A stretch of DNA of 10,710 nt, taken from the NCBI GenBank assembly GCA_050258815.1, contig JBLMZM010000141.1:1-10710 (forward strand), read 5' to 3'. The translations under genes were made by a program, and so were the position numbers. This stretch comes from JAAXKN01 sp050258815. GTDB taxonomy: Bacteria > Bacteroidota > Ignavibacteria > Ignavibacteriales > SURF-24. Position 1 is the first letter of the stretch; each line of letters begins with the position of its first letter. The notes beneath the pieces were generated by a model, which worked only from the letters and a program-made list of their open reading frames with translations, searched no databases and was not told the origin of the DNA. Below are positions 1 through 7,274 of this stretch, one piece after another.

Positions 1-940
1 CGGGCAGTGCTTTGCCCTTCTTTACTACAAACACTTTCTGTCCTTTCAGGTCAGGGGCCAGCGCTTCTGTTGGGATCAGTATTGCATTGTCAATTTTTCT
101 CAGAAGAATGTCAATATTGGCAAAAGAACCGGGATAGAGCTCGGATTTGGTGTTTGGACTGATTGCCCGGATCTGCAGCGTTCTGGAAGCGGGGTCCACC
201 TTTGGTTCAACGGCATATATTTTCCCGATAAACGTTTTATCGGAGCCCTGGACCCTGAATTTTATTTCACTGCCGCTTTTAACTACTCCAAAATATTTTT
301 CAGGGATTGTGAAATCGACCTTGACCTGACTGATATTCTGCAGGTTGGCTATTCTGTTTGCTGAGCTTATATAACTTCCCTCACTAACTGATTTAAGACC
401 AATTATGCCGTCAAAAGGTGCGCGGATCTCTGTTTTATCAATCTGTGCCCTGATCAGCTGTACGTCTGCTTCAAGCGTATTCAGGTCATTTAATGCGGCT
501 TCATAGTCTTCCTGGCTTATGGCTTCGCGCTTCAGCATGGCTTTCTGACGGTATTCCCTGTCCTTTGCCAGTTTTACCTTATAATTGGCTTTAAGCAGCT
601 GTGCCTGCAGGTCAGCGTCATTTATTTTTACGAGCAGGGTTCCTTTCTTAACAAAGCTTCCCTCTTTAAATAATATGCGAACGATCTTGCCGGGGATTTC
701 GCTCCTGAGTTCAACTTCCTCATTTGCGAGCACCGAGCCCGTGGTAGTTATCTCATCATCCAGCGTTTCAGGCTTAATGACATAACCCTTCACCGAAATT
801 TTCATATCACCCCTTCTCCCTGTGCCCTGTTCCAGACGTTTTGGTCCTCCTTTCATGAGGCCCATCTTAGGAAGAGCGGCAATAAAAACTATAAGGAGCA
901 CTATTCCGGCAATAATTATTTTTTTAACAGATTTGTTCAT
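1..940 (-). CDS. RND efflux periplasmic adaptor subunit (HlyD/MFP family), C-terminus beyond the window
   Basis: This membrane-fusion protein should link an inner-membrane RND pump to an outer-membrane TolC-like channel. I translated 313 codons from the ATG at 940; the reading frame runs off the left edge without a stop. Residues 7-25 form a hydrophobic N-terminal anchor. Residues about 64-112 are the first half of the biotinyl-lipoyl barrel (SEIPGKIVRILFKEG, then GTLLVKINDADLQ). Residues about 113-170 are an alpha-helical hairpin. The second lipoyl half follows with the family hallmark IRAPFDGIIG at 172-181. Residues about 200-280 form the beta-barrel domain (VDPASRTLQIRA, ELYPGSF), and the membrane-proximal domain starts near 285. 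A purine-rich AGGAAAGGAA sits directly upstream of the ATG. The permease probably lies beyond the left edge. The substrate (drug, metal or lipid) cannot be told from the sequence. Confidence 0.93.
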   Translation of the reverse strand, partial: MNKSVKKIIIAGIVLLIVFIAALPKMGLMKGGPKRLEQGTGRRGDMKISVKGYVIKPETLDDEITTTGSVLANEEVELRSEIPGKIVRILFKEGSFVKKGTLLVKINDADLQAQLLKANYKVKLAKDREYRQKAMLKREAISQEDYEAALNDLNTLEADVQLIRAQIDKTEIRAPFDGIIGLKSVSEGSYISSANRIANLQNISQVKVDFTIPEKYFGVVKSGSEIKFRVQGSDKTFIGKIYAVEPKVDPASRTLQIRAISPNTKSELYPGSFANIDILLRKIDNAILIPTEALAPDLKGQKVFVVKKGKALP

Positions 941-1026
941 TTCCTTTCCTTGGATTTTGGTCTGTTCTCCGACCAGATACGGTTTTCATTAAACTTTTAC
1001 ATCATTTAAAACAATTCAACTAATAC

Positions 1027-1054
1027 AAAGATCACTAATTAACTCTAAAGATCA
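1027..1054. repeat. Direct repeat AAAGATCA, two copies 20 bp apart
   Basis: The octamer AAAGATCA occurs at 1027-1034 and 1047-1054, a spacing of 20 bp or about two helical turns. The copies lie 87-114 bp upstream of the efflux adaptor start. A regulator binding one face of the DNA is possible, but in AT-rich sequence chance is also plausible. Confidence 0.25.
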
Positions 1055-1225
1055 ATGTATTATGGCTTCTTATACCATCCCCCAAACAATATATTATCAG
1101 TTAAATTTGACACATTGAAAATTATTAAGGTTTAAAAGATATTTTATCCGCAGCTATATTTCAATGGAAATATATTATTATTTCCTATGCGCATATGACC
1201 CCATATTGAAAAGTAAAATATTCAG

Positions 1226-1297
1226 GCGTTTTCGAAGCCAGGAAGCCTGGGAAAAAGTAAAAACGGCAGACTCCGGACATAAGATACAATGAGCCGG
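1226..1297. other. Two adjacent stem-loops in the divergent intergenic region
   Basis: The first structure pairs CGTTTT (1227-1232) with AAAACG (1260-1265) around an inner hairpin CCAGG-AAG-CCTGG (1238-1250). The second pairs TCCGG near 1271 with CCGGA near 1293 and is followed by TTTTT, so read in the plus direction it resembles a weak intrinsic terminator. No gene upstream needs one. The whole stretch 941-1468 has no convincing coding sequence. Function unknown. Confidence 0.3.
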
Positions 1298-1326
1298 ATT
1301 TTTCTGATATTCTGTTATCAAAATTC

Positions 1327-1350
1327 ATTGATATTTGTAAAAATATCAAT
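1327..1350. promoter_or_regulatory. 24-bp perfect palindrome, candidate operator
   Basis: ATTGATATTT (1327-1336) is exactly inverted as AAATATCAAT (1341-1350) around a GTAA loop. The right arm also pairs with the following sequence (GTAAAAATAT at 1337-1346 against ATATTTTAC at 1349-1357, with one bulge). Two exclusive structures therefore share one arm. The palindrome covers the -35 and spacer of the candidate promoter for the OmpA-family gene, a geometry suited to a repressor site. Confidence 0.4.
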
Positions 1351-1355
1351 ATTTT
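1328..1355 (+). promoter_or_regulatory. Candidate sigma70-like promoter for the OmpA-family gene
   Basis: TTGATA (1328-1333; five of six matches to TTGACA) lies 16 bp from TATTTT (1350-1355; four of six matches to TATAAT). Initiation near 1362 would give a leader of about 107 nt before the ATG at 1469. In an AT-rich region this is suggestive only. Confidence 0.3.
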
Positions 1356-1468
1356 ACGTATGCTGTATTGATGTTGCTTAGCCATGATTCGAAACGATGA
1401 CTTTCTCTTCTTCTGATAACCCTGAATGTTATATCACATTAATAAATCATAAAAATAAGGATTACACT

Positions 1469-2818
1469 ATGAGATCACTTGTTATTACTGTTATTACTAT
1501 GTTCATGGTGCTGTTACTCTGCCCCGGACTTTCCCATGCACAGTTCGATATCCTGAATAAGGTAAAAGAAAAAGTTCAGCAGAAGGCAGAGGAAAAGACT
1601 GATGAAGCCATCGACAAAAGTTTAGAGGAGGCTGAAAAGAAAGCCACACAAAAGGATGATAATGAGCCGGGAGAAGATACAAAACAGAAGAAAGAGGCAG
1701 CTGACGAAGAAGCCGATGGTGAAAAGCAGGCCCGGAATGATGAAAAACCAAAAGTCAATGAAGCTGGCCTTAAGAGTTTTTCCAAATATGATTTCGTCCC
1801 CGGCGAAAAAGTAATCTTTTACGAAGACTTTTCGCAGGATAACGTGGGCGATTTCCCCGTAAGGTGGAATACCAATGGTTCAGGTGAGGTAGTAACTATA
1901 AATAAGTACCCGGGCAAATGGCTGAAGGCCAAAAACGGAAGCCTTTATGTGCCTGATTTCCCAAAACCCTTCCCGGATAATTATACAATTGAGTTTGACA
2001 TGGTGTATAATTCGAATAATAAGGACAACAATTCCATCGGCGACATCAATTTTTGCCTTATTGCTTCTGACGAGGCAAAAGAATACCTGCAGCATACCTA
2101 TGCATATGCAAGTTCAGGTACTCAATGCGCAAATTTAACTATGGGGATAAGAGTGGAAGGCCCCTCCCGTTTCCTGGCTGAAAACTACTTGAACGGAGGA
2201 TCAGCCGGAGTCAGTTCGGATCTGGACAATAACATTACTGATGGCAAGATGGGCAAGATAGTCAGGGTATCCATTGCAGTTCAAAAGCAGCGTTACAGGT
2301 TATGGATTGACGACAGGAAAATATATGACCTGCCCCGGTTCGTCCCGCAAGGCAAATATGACATTTTCAAGCTGGGTTTATGGGGTTTTGACGACCAGAA
2401 CGAGACCTATGAATTATTACTTTCAAACTTCCGTTTTGCTGTCGGCGCCCCCGATATGCGCAGCAAGCTGATAACAGAAGGTATACTTGTAACACGCGGT
2501 ATTACATTTGATTCGGGATCGGACAAAATTAAACCGGAATCGTATGGTACGCTGAAGGAAATTGCGGCAGTACTTAAAGAAAACTCAGACGTCAGGGTAA
2601 AAATTGTAGGTCACACCGATAGTGACGGCAGTGATGCAGCCAATCTGGAGCTTTCCAGGAAGCGTTCAAAGGCCGTTAAAACAGTATTGAATAGTGAATT
2701 CGGCATAGAATCATCCCGCATGGAGACAGACGGCAAGGGTGAATCCGTACCGGTATCGGAGAACAATACTCCCGATGGTAAAGCCAATAACCGCAGAGTC
2801 GAGTTTATAAAACTGTAA
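1469..2818 (+). CDS. Exported OmpA-family protein: charged coiled segment, beta-sandwich-like middle domain, OmpA peptidoglycan-binding domain
   Basis: I chose the ATG at 1469 (449 aa) over an in-frame ATG at 1397. AAGGA lies 7 nt upstream of it, and it opens directly into a signal peptide (residues 1-24, ending SHA before Q25). The mature part starts with a Lys/Glu-rich, probably coiled-coil segment (about 28-95). Residues about 112-320 resemble a concanavalin/LamG-like beta-sandwich beginning VIFYEDFSQD. Residues about 335-449 are a canonical OmpA C-terminal domain: ITFDSGSDKIKPES, IVGHTDSDG with D384, then LSRKRS and the end NNRRVEFIKL. Asp and Arg in this fold normally bind diaminopimelate in peptidoglycan. 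It should be periplasmic and tether the envelope to the cell wall; the ligand of the middle domain is unknown. I recall similar three-part proteins in Bacteroidota. The gene stands alone with its own terminator. Confidence 0.88.
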   Translation: MRSLVITVITMFMVLLLCPGLSHAQFDILNKVKEKVQQKAEEKTDEAIDKSLEEAEKKATQKDDNEPGEDTKQKKEAADEEADGEKQARNDEKPKVNEAGLKSFSKYDFVPGEKVIFYEDFSQDNVGDFPVRWNTNGSGEVVTINKYPGKWLKAKNGSLYVPDFPKPFPDNYTIEFDMVYNSNNKDNNSIGDINFCLIASDEAKEYLQHTYAYASSGTQCANLTMGIRVEGPSRFLAENYLNGGSAGVSSDLDNNITDGKMGKIVRVSIAVQKQRYRLWIDDRKIYDLPRFVPQGKYDIFKLGLWGFDDQNETYELLLSNFRFAVGAPDMRSKLITEGILVTRGITFDSGSDKIKPESYGTLKEIAAVLKENSDVRVKIVGHTDSDGSDAANLELSRKRSKAVKTVLNSEFGIESSRMETDGKGESVPVSENNTPDGKANNRRVEFIKL

Positions 2819-2838
2819 CCGGCCAATAATTCCTCTCC

Positions 2839-2876
2839 AAAACCCCAAAGTGTTTCCTTAACCTTTGGGGTTTTTT
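2839..2876 (+). terminator. Rho-independent terminator after the OmpA-family gene
   Basis: AAAACCCCAAAG (2839-2850) pairs perfectly with CTTTGGGGTTTT (2863-2874) around a 12-nt loop and runs into six T. It starts 20 bp after the stop codon. The A-run on the left arm would supply a U-tract for minus-strand transcripts too, so it may act in both directions as a backup for the converging operon. The remaining 2881-3000 shows nothing further. Confidence 0.85.
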
Positions 2877-3000
2877 GTAAAATCGCATCCGCAACAGCAG
2901 ATATTATCCTTTAACTATCATAGCCTCACGCTCTGCTGCTAAAGCCCATTGAGAAGTGCTGAGAACCAGAATCTGCTAACACGAATATCAGTAAAGGGCA

Positions 3001-3032
3001 TAAAAAAAGGGGAAACTTTTGGTCTCCCCTTT
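3001..3032 (-). terminator. Rho-independent terminator of the exbB-TPR operon
   Basis: On the minus strand AAAGGGGA (3032-3025) pairs with TCCCCTTT (3013-3006) around an 11-nt loop and continues into seven T (3008-3002). It lies about 30 nt beyond the stop codon of the TPR gene and marks the operon end. The converging terminator of the OmpA-family gene lies only about 125 bp away. Confidence 0.8.
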
Positions 3033-3061
3033 CAACAACAACAATAATAACTAACAAACAA

Positions 3062-4678
3062 TTACTTTTTAATTTGCTTCAGAGCAGTCTTAGCCTGCTC
3101 ATTTTCAGGATCGAGCTCCTGAACTTTCTGCCAGTACTGTAAGGAATTGGCATTGTCTTTTTTCAGGAAGTAGTAGTAACCAAGATATGAATAGGCTTCA
3201 ACCAGGTGGTTCTTGAACTTTGCCTGCTGGTCGGGAGCCATTTTTGAAACAACGTCGATGAATTTTTCATAATGGGGTTTTGCAAGTCCCTGCTCCGATT
3301 CAGGATCAAGCTGGGCGTTGCTTAGTGCCCTGTAATAATAACCGATAGGCTGATCCGGATTCAGCTGTGTAAATTTAGCATAAACTGAATCGGCCATTTT
3401 GAAATTCTGCATTCTGTAGTATGCCTGGCCCAGGTTAAAGTATTCAAGTGCATTCAAAGGCTTGCCGGTAGCAGATTCCTTCAGTGAATACTCGTTAGCC
3501 GCAGCTTCCCAGTTTTTGTTCTTGAAATACATGGCAGCTATATCACCATGAAGCTCGGTCTTGCTGCTGTCCATTGCAATTGCTTTCTTATAGTTTTCAA
3601 TTGCCAGCGAATCATTTCCTGATTTAGCTTCCAGCTTGCCTACAAATTCATAATCGGTAGCTGTAATTTCTTTAGGGTCCACCATCTTAAAATACTGGTC
3701 GAAGGCAGGAAGGCCATTCTGTGCATCATCAACTGAGAAATAAGAATAAGCCAGTATGTGCTGGAGCTGAGCATCCTTGCTCTTATCCTGTTCAGGCACC
3801 TGCTTTATTACATTGATTGCCTGAGCATAATCCTTTGCTAAATACAAAGAAGTAGCATAGCGCACACTTTTTTCTGTAGTTGGTTCAGAGAACTGAATGT
3901 ACTTTTCAAACATTTTAGCGGCTTTATCGTACATTTTACGGCCATAATAGTATTCGCCAAATTCCTTGTATGCAGGAGCATAGGCCGAATCAATCTGGAT
4001 GGCTTTCATGAAATTAGCTTCAGCATCGGGATAGTTCTTGATTTTTGCATAAATCTGACCTATTCCTATATAGGCAGGCACATAAGTCGAATCATAGTCA
4101 ATGGCTGTCTGGTAATTCTGGATTGCGAGGCTGCCGTTAACCTGTTTCAGGTATATATCGCCAAGTCTCTCAAACACTCCTGAATTCCTCTTGATCGTCC
4201 TGTTGATTTTTTTAAGCAGGTCGATGGGGCGGCTCATATCCTTTGAATCTGAATCTATATAAGCATCGGCGATCGCCAGAACTACATTAATATCTTTCTT
4301 ATCAGAAACATCGAGGGCTTCATCGAACTGTTTAACAGCGGCTGTTGAATCGTTTTTCATCAGCTGGACCTGGCCCAGGCCTACATAATTAAGCCCGTTC
4401 TTTTTATCTGCATCCAGACCCTTCTGGAAGTCGGCCTGTGCAGCATCAAGTTTATTTTCAATAATATCGAGTTTTCCAAGATAGAAGTAAGCGTTGGCGT
4501 CCTTCGGATTGGCTTTTACCTGATTCTCAAAAAAGCTTCTTGCTTCCTTGTACTTTTCCACATTGATCATTCTCTTTCCCTGATCCAGGTTCTGGGCTGT
4601 TATTGTGGAAACAGCAGCAATAGTTATAAATAAGAATTGCAGGCAGTTCTTTAATGATAATTTGTTAAGTCTTTTCAT
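3062..4678 (-). CDS. Periplasmic tetratricopeptide-repeat protein, last gene of the Ton operon
   Basis: This 538-aa protein has a signal peptide (about 1-28, ending TITA before QN). After it come roughly eleven or more TPR-type helical hairpins through to the C-terminus. Typical units are ANAYFYLGKLDIIENKLDAA (61-80), PAYIGIGQIYAKIKNYPDAE (201-220) and LEYFNLGQAYYRMQNFKMAD (411-430), with a final unit near 495-525. No enzymatic domain is visible, so a scaffold or adaptor role in the periplasm is the natural reading. The start lies 5 bp after the stop of the PstS-like gene, and its AGGA overlaps that TAG stop, which points to translational coupling. The link to ExbBD-TonB suggests that it organises partners of the Ton complex, but no partner can be named from sequence. 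Confidence 0.88.
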   Translation of the reverse strand: MKRLNKLSLKNCLQFLFITIAAVSTITAQNLDQGKRMINVEKYKEARSFFENQVKANPKDANAYFYLGKLDIIENKLDAAQADFQKGLDADKKNGLNYVGLGQVQLMKNDSTAAVKQFDEALDVSDKKDINVVLAIADAYIDSDSKDMSRPIDLLKKINRTIKRNSGVFERLGDIYLKQVNGSLAIQNYQTAIDYDSTYVPAYIGIGQIYAKIKNYPDAEANFMKAIQIDSAYAPAYKEFGEYYYGRKMYDKAAKMFEKYIQFSEPTTEKSVRYATSLYLAKDYAQAINVIKQVPEQDKSKDAQLQHILAYSYFSVDDAQNGLPAFDQYFKMVDPKEITATDYEFVGKLEAKSGNDSLAIENYKKAIAMDSSKTELHGDIAAMYFKNKNWEAAANEYSLKESATGKPLNALEYFNLGQAYYRMQNFKMADSVYAKFTQLNPDQPIGYYYRALSNAQLDPESEQGLAKPHYEKFIDVVSKMAPDQQAKFKNHLVEAYSYLGYYYFLKKDNANSLQYWQKVQELDPENEQAKTALKQIKK

Positions 4679-4683
4679 TTGTC

Positions 4684-5646
4684 CTATTGTTCTTTGTTTA
4701 TGTGGATATTTTCGCTTCTAATCTCAACTAACCTGACGGGCATCGTTGCCGGAACGAGTCCTGCTTTAAGGAATATTCTCTGTCCCCTGTCACTGGCCAG
4801 GAAGGAAATAAAACCTGAACCGAGTCCTGCCCTGGCCTCACCGCTAAGCACATAAACCTCGCGGGTAAGCGGATAGACTTTCTGAGCAATATAGGCCTGA
4901 TACGGCTGATAGAATTCTCCCGGCTTTGCTGTATCCGAAGCAAGGGCTACAACTTTAATTTTGCGTAAAAAGCCGTGTGTCAGCGTATCATGTTTATCAC
5001 TGATCCAGTTAACACCAATAATACCGATTGCATTCCTGGTTTTTGCAACATAATCCACAACTGCAGGGTTATTATTCACCGCGTATGTATTTTTAGCCAG
5101 CGGGGCATTATTAATCTTATTTTTTACATACCTGGCAGTACCGGAGTTTGCGTTATCGAAAACAATCTGTATATCAGAAGCACCCGATTTTCCGCCCAGC
5201 TGGTTCCAGCGAGTTATTTTACCGCTCATGATATCTCTGAAATTCTGCATTGTAAGAGTGGTATCGCTGTTGCTGTTATTTACTATAACTGCTATGGCGT
5301 CATAGGTGATTTTTCTTTCGATTGGAACAATTTCGCGTTTTTCAAACAGTTTTTTTTCTTCGCCTGTAAAAGGTCTTGACATGATAACAACCCTTGCGCT
5401 GTCGGCAAGCAGATCGCTTATGACCTCGGCTTCCGGCTTATAAGAAGCGTTAATTTTGGCATAGGTATAGATTTTCTGGAAAGTATCGATCTCGGAGTCA
5501 ATGACGGGCTTAAAGGTCTCGTCAACGCTTATAGAAATTTCGCCGGTAGTAGGAGTGTCAGTCTCTTTCGGATTTTCACTCCTGCATCCGGCTAAAAGCA
5601 TTATCAATAAAAGTATTACCGGTATTGTCAGTTTAATTTTCGTCAT
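4684..5646 (-). CDS. PstS-like substrate-binding lipoprotein (type 2 periplasmic binding fold) without an ABC transporter
   Basis: I chose the ATG at 5646 (320 aa) rather than an in-frame start at 5715. It has AGGA 8 nt upstream and begins a lipoprotein signal whose lipobox LLAG-C puts the lipidated Cys at residue 21. The rest resembles the phosphate-binding PstS family: MSRPFTGEE (89-97), MQNFRDIMSGKITRWNQL (133-150), the anion-loop-like FDNANSGTARYV (163-174), and AIGIIGVNW (206-214). The N-terminal GAGA(T/S)FP loop usual in phosphate-specific PstS is not seen, so the ligand may differ. No pstC, pstA, pstB or phoU is nearby. Instead the gene sits between a small membrane protein (14-nt overlap) and a TPR gene. 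Phosphate binding should not be assumed; capture or sensing for the Ton system is an inference. Confidence 0.85.
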   Translation of the reverse strand: MTKIKLTIPVILLLIMLLAGCRSENPKETDTPTTGEISISVDETFKPVIDSEIDTFQKIYTYAKINASYKPEAEVISDLLADSARVVIMSRPFTGEEKKLFEKREIVPIERKITYDAIAVIVNNSNSDTTLTMQNFRDIMSGKITRWNQLGGKSGASDIQIVFDNANSGTARYVKNKINNAPLAKNTYAVNNNPAVVDYVAKTRNAIGIIGVNWISDKHDTLTHGFLRKIKVVALASDTAKPGEFYQPYQAYIAQKVYPLTREVYVLSGEARAGLGSGFISFLASDRGQRIFLKAGLVPATMPVRLVEIRSENIHINKEQ

Positions 5647-5878
5647 CTTCAATATCCTGATTATTTTTGTGCCCAATATATTTCTTATACACCCTATAGA
5701 GTCTATAAGTCCCATACACTACAATAGCAATTCCCAATATTTTTCTGTAATCTTCCTGCAATCTAAGTTGTATGAAGTCGGCAAATAGCACCAACAAACC
5801 GGCAGAAATGTACACGAGAACCATAACGATGCCCGTAAAGAGATTTAACTTATTTACAAAGGCATCGTTTTTTGGCAT
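5633..5878 (-). CDS. Small two-TM inner-membrane protein of unknown function
   Basis: I do not recognise a named family for this 81-aa protein. It has two predicted hydrophobic helices (about 12-33, FTGIVMVLVYISAGLLVLF, and about 47-62, ILGIAIVVYGTYRLY). A short polar turn (QLRLQEDYRK) separates them. The tail is basic, then acidic, and ends in DIEDDEN. It starts 21 nt after the tonB stop and its end overlaps the start of the lipoprotein gene by 14 nt, so it is embedded in the operon. No clear Shine-Dalgarno precedes the ATG (GCATAAAG), as for two neighbours here. Its position suggests a role as an accessory subunit of the ExbB-ExbD-TonB complex or an anchor for the lipoprotein/TPR pair. Confidence 0.75.
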   Translation of the reverse strand: MPKNDAFVNKLNLFTGIVMVLVYISAGLLVLFADFIQLRLQEDYRKILGIAIVVYGTYRLYRVYKKYIGHKNNQDIEDDEN

Positions 5879-5899
5879 CTTTATGCAATATAATAGTTT

Positions 5900-6718
5900 T
5901 TACTGTAATTTGAACTGGAACGGGATAGTCATACGGACTCTGACGGGTTTACCATTCTGCTTGCCAGGTCTGAACCTGCCAAGAAGCTTGCAAACTCTGA
6001 CAGCTTCTTCGTCGCAACCGGCGCCAATACCTTTAACAACTCTTACGTTGGAGATATTACCGTCTTTTTCAACGACGAATTCAACCATAACTTTTCCTTC
6101 AACCTGAGCTCTTTTTGCAATTTCAGGATAAACTACGTTTTCTCTGATAAACATCAGGAGCCCTTCTTCTCCTTCCGGATAAGAAGGCATTTCCTCAACG
6201 AAGGTAAAAGCTTCTTCCTTGACTTCCTCTTTAACTATATCCTGCTTAGGTGCATCCTGTACCTCAATAAGGCTATAGTCAACGCCGCCTGCCTGGCCTT
6301 CCTGAGTCTTTGCACCCGGATCAACGTTGTGCAATTCCTCGACGGTAGGAATGTATTCATCAGTTACCTGATCATCCGGCTTTACAACCGGAGGAAGGAA
6401 TTTGATTGTAGATTTCAACGGTGGCGGAGCCTCAACCTGTTCAATGACTTTCTTTTCGTCGATTGACGGCGGAGGTGCCAGGTCGGTAATTGTAACGACC
6501 TTCTTCCTGTTGACCTTTATCTCATCCTTCGGTTTTACGTAGCTGATGATAACCGGCGCCGTAGTACCCAAAACGAATACAATAATAGCAATCCATACGG
6601 CAATTGTAAGGTGCTTTGCATACAGTTTTCTCAACAGGTATGCGCCGTATTCCTTATTCTTGCCAGTAAAAACTATTTCGTTAAGGTCTACATTATACGA
6701 AATTTGATGATTACTCAT
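5900..6718 (-). CDS. tonB: Energy transducer TonB
   Basis: TonB transmits the ExbBD proton-driven motion to outer-membrane receptors. In this 272-aa protein residues 1-36 are a cytoplasmic tail with LNEIVFTGKNKEYGAYLLRK (12-31), a motif I associate with Bacteroidota-type TonBs. Residues 37-59 are the single transmembrane helix. Residues about 80-180 are a Pro- and Glu-rich periplasmic spacer (APPPS, EAPPP, KFLPP, KEEVKEEAF). Residues about 195-272 are the TonB C-terminal domain: YPEIAKRAQVEGKVMVEFVV, then GCDEEAVRV, GRFRPGKQNGKPVRVRM and a terminal FQFKLQ. It is complete. The gene lies 26 bp downstream of exbD2; no strong ribosome binding site is seen before its ATG. Its receptor substrates cannot be told because no TonB-dependent receptor is encoded here. 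Confidence 0.93.
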   Translation of the reverse strand: MSNHQISYNVDLNEIVFTGKNKEYGAYLLRKLYAKHLTIAVWIAIIVFVLGTTAPVIISYVKPKDEIKVNRKKVVTITDLAPPPSIDEKKVIEQVEAPPPLKSTIKFLPPVVKPDDQVTDEYIPTVEELHNVDPGAKTQEGQAGGVDYSLIEVQDAPKQDIVKEEVKEEAFTFVEEMPSYPEGEEGLLMFIRENVVYPEIAKRAQVEGKVMVEFVVEKDGNISNVRVVKGIGAGCDEEAVRVCKLLGRFRPGKQNGKPVRVRMTIPFQFKLQ

Positions 6719-6744
6719 AATTATTTTTTGCCACTTAAAATTTG

Positions 6745-7260
6745 TTATTTGTTTTTAATTAAATCAAGGTCCATAGGAGCCACATCAACAAGGGCATATC
6801 TCTTAATATTACAGATATTCATTTCGTCCAGTATATCCACCACATTCTTATATGTTGATTTGTCAGTCGGCTTAATCAGTACAATGAGGTCCTTTACCAT
6901 CTGATTCTGATCCAGCAGTACTTTTCTTATGCCGGCTTCAGAGAAATTAGTAACATTTACTTCAGGATCTGTAATACCCTTGTACCAATATACTTTATCA
7001 CTTTCGCCCAGTATAACTGTCATAGTCTTGGACTCTTTAACCTGCGGCGCATCGTCGATTTCACCAGCTTTTGGTTTTACCGGCAGGTTTATTTCCATTG
7101 TCTGCGGCTTACTGAAGGTGGTTGTAAGCATAAAGAAAGTAACCAGAAGGAATCCAAGATCAACCATCGGCGTTAAGTCGATTCTGGTTGACATCTTCTT
7201 GCCTCTTTTCTTTTTACCTTTGCCGTGCTTACCACCTTGCGAGGTATCTAATTCAGCCAT
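6745..7260 (-). CDS. exbD: ExbD-family biopolymer transporter, second copy
   Basis: ExbD forms the ExbB-embedded dimer that carries the proton-accepting aspartate of the motor. In this 171-aa protein a very basic N-terminus (GGKHGKGKKKRGKK) precedes the transmembrane helix IDLTPMVDLGFLLVTFFML (27-45). D34 there corresponds to the essential Asp of E. coli ExbD. The periplasmic domain occupies about 55-171, with LIVLIKPTDKSTYKNVVDIL matching the conserved ExbD/TolR core. It starts 14 bp after the upstream exbD; that stop codon is part of TAGAGGA, which serves as the ribosome binding site and implies coupled translation. It is a distinct paralogue, not a recent duplicate, since the periplasmic domains differ greatly. 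It could work as a heterodimer with the first copy. Confidence 0.92.
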   Translation of the reverse strand: MAELDTSQGGKHGKGKKKRGKKMSTRIDLTPMVDLGFLLVTFFMLTTTFSKPQTMEINLPVKPKAGEIDDAPQVKESKTMTVILGESDKVYWYKGITDPEVNVTNFSEAGIRKVLLDQNQMVKDLIVLIKPTDKSTYKNVVDILDEMNICNIKRYALVDVAPMDLDLIKNK

Positions 7261-7274
7261 TTTTTAAAATTCCT

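Noticed and set aside
1185..1385. 66-codon minus-strand open frame in the divergent spacer
   Set aside because: No ribosome binding site, no recognisable domain, unusual residue mix, and it covers hairpins and a palindrome that explain the sequence better.
1397..1468. N-terminal extension of the OmpA-family protein
   Set aside because: The ATG at 1397 has no Shine-Dalgarno and would bury the signal peptide 24 residues inside; the ATG at 1469 has AAGGA at good spacing.
4975..5379. 134-codon plus-strand open frame
   Set aside because: Antisense shadow of the PstS-like gene; composition and lack of motifs show no coding signal of its own.
4684..5646. Phosphate-specific PstS of a Pst transporter
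   Set aside because: No pstC, pstA, pstB or phoU adjoins it and the usual N-terminal phosphate loop is missing, so only the fold, not the ligand, can be assigned.
5647..5715. N-terminal extension of the PstS-like lipoprotein
   Set aside because: It would overlap the small membrane gene by over 80 nt and displace the lipobox; the ATG at 5646 has AGGA and a normal lipoprotein signal.
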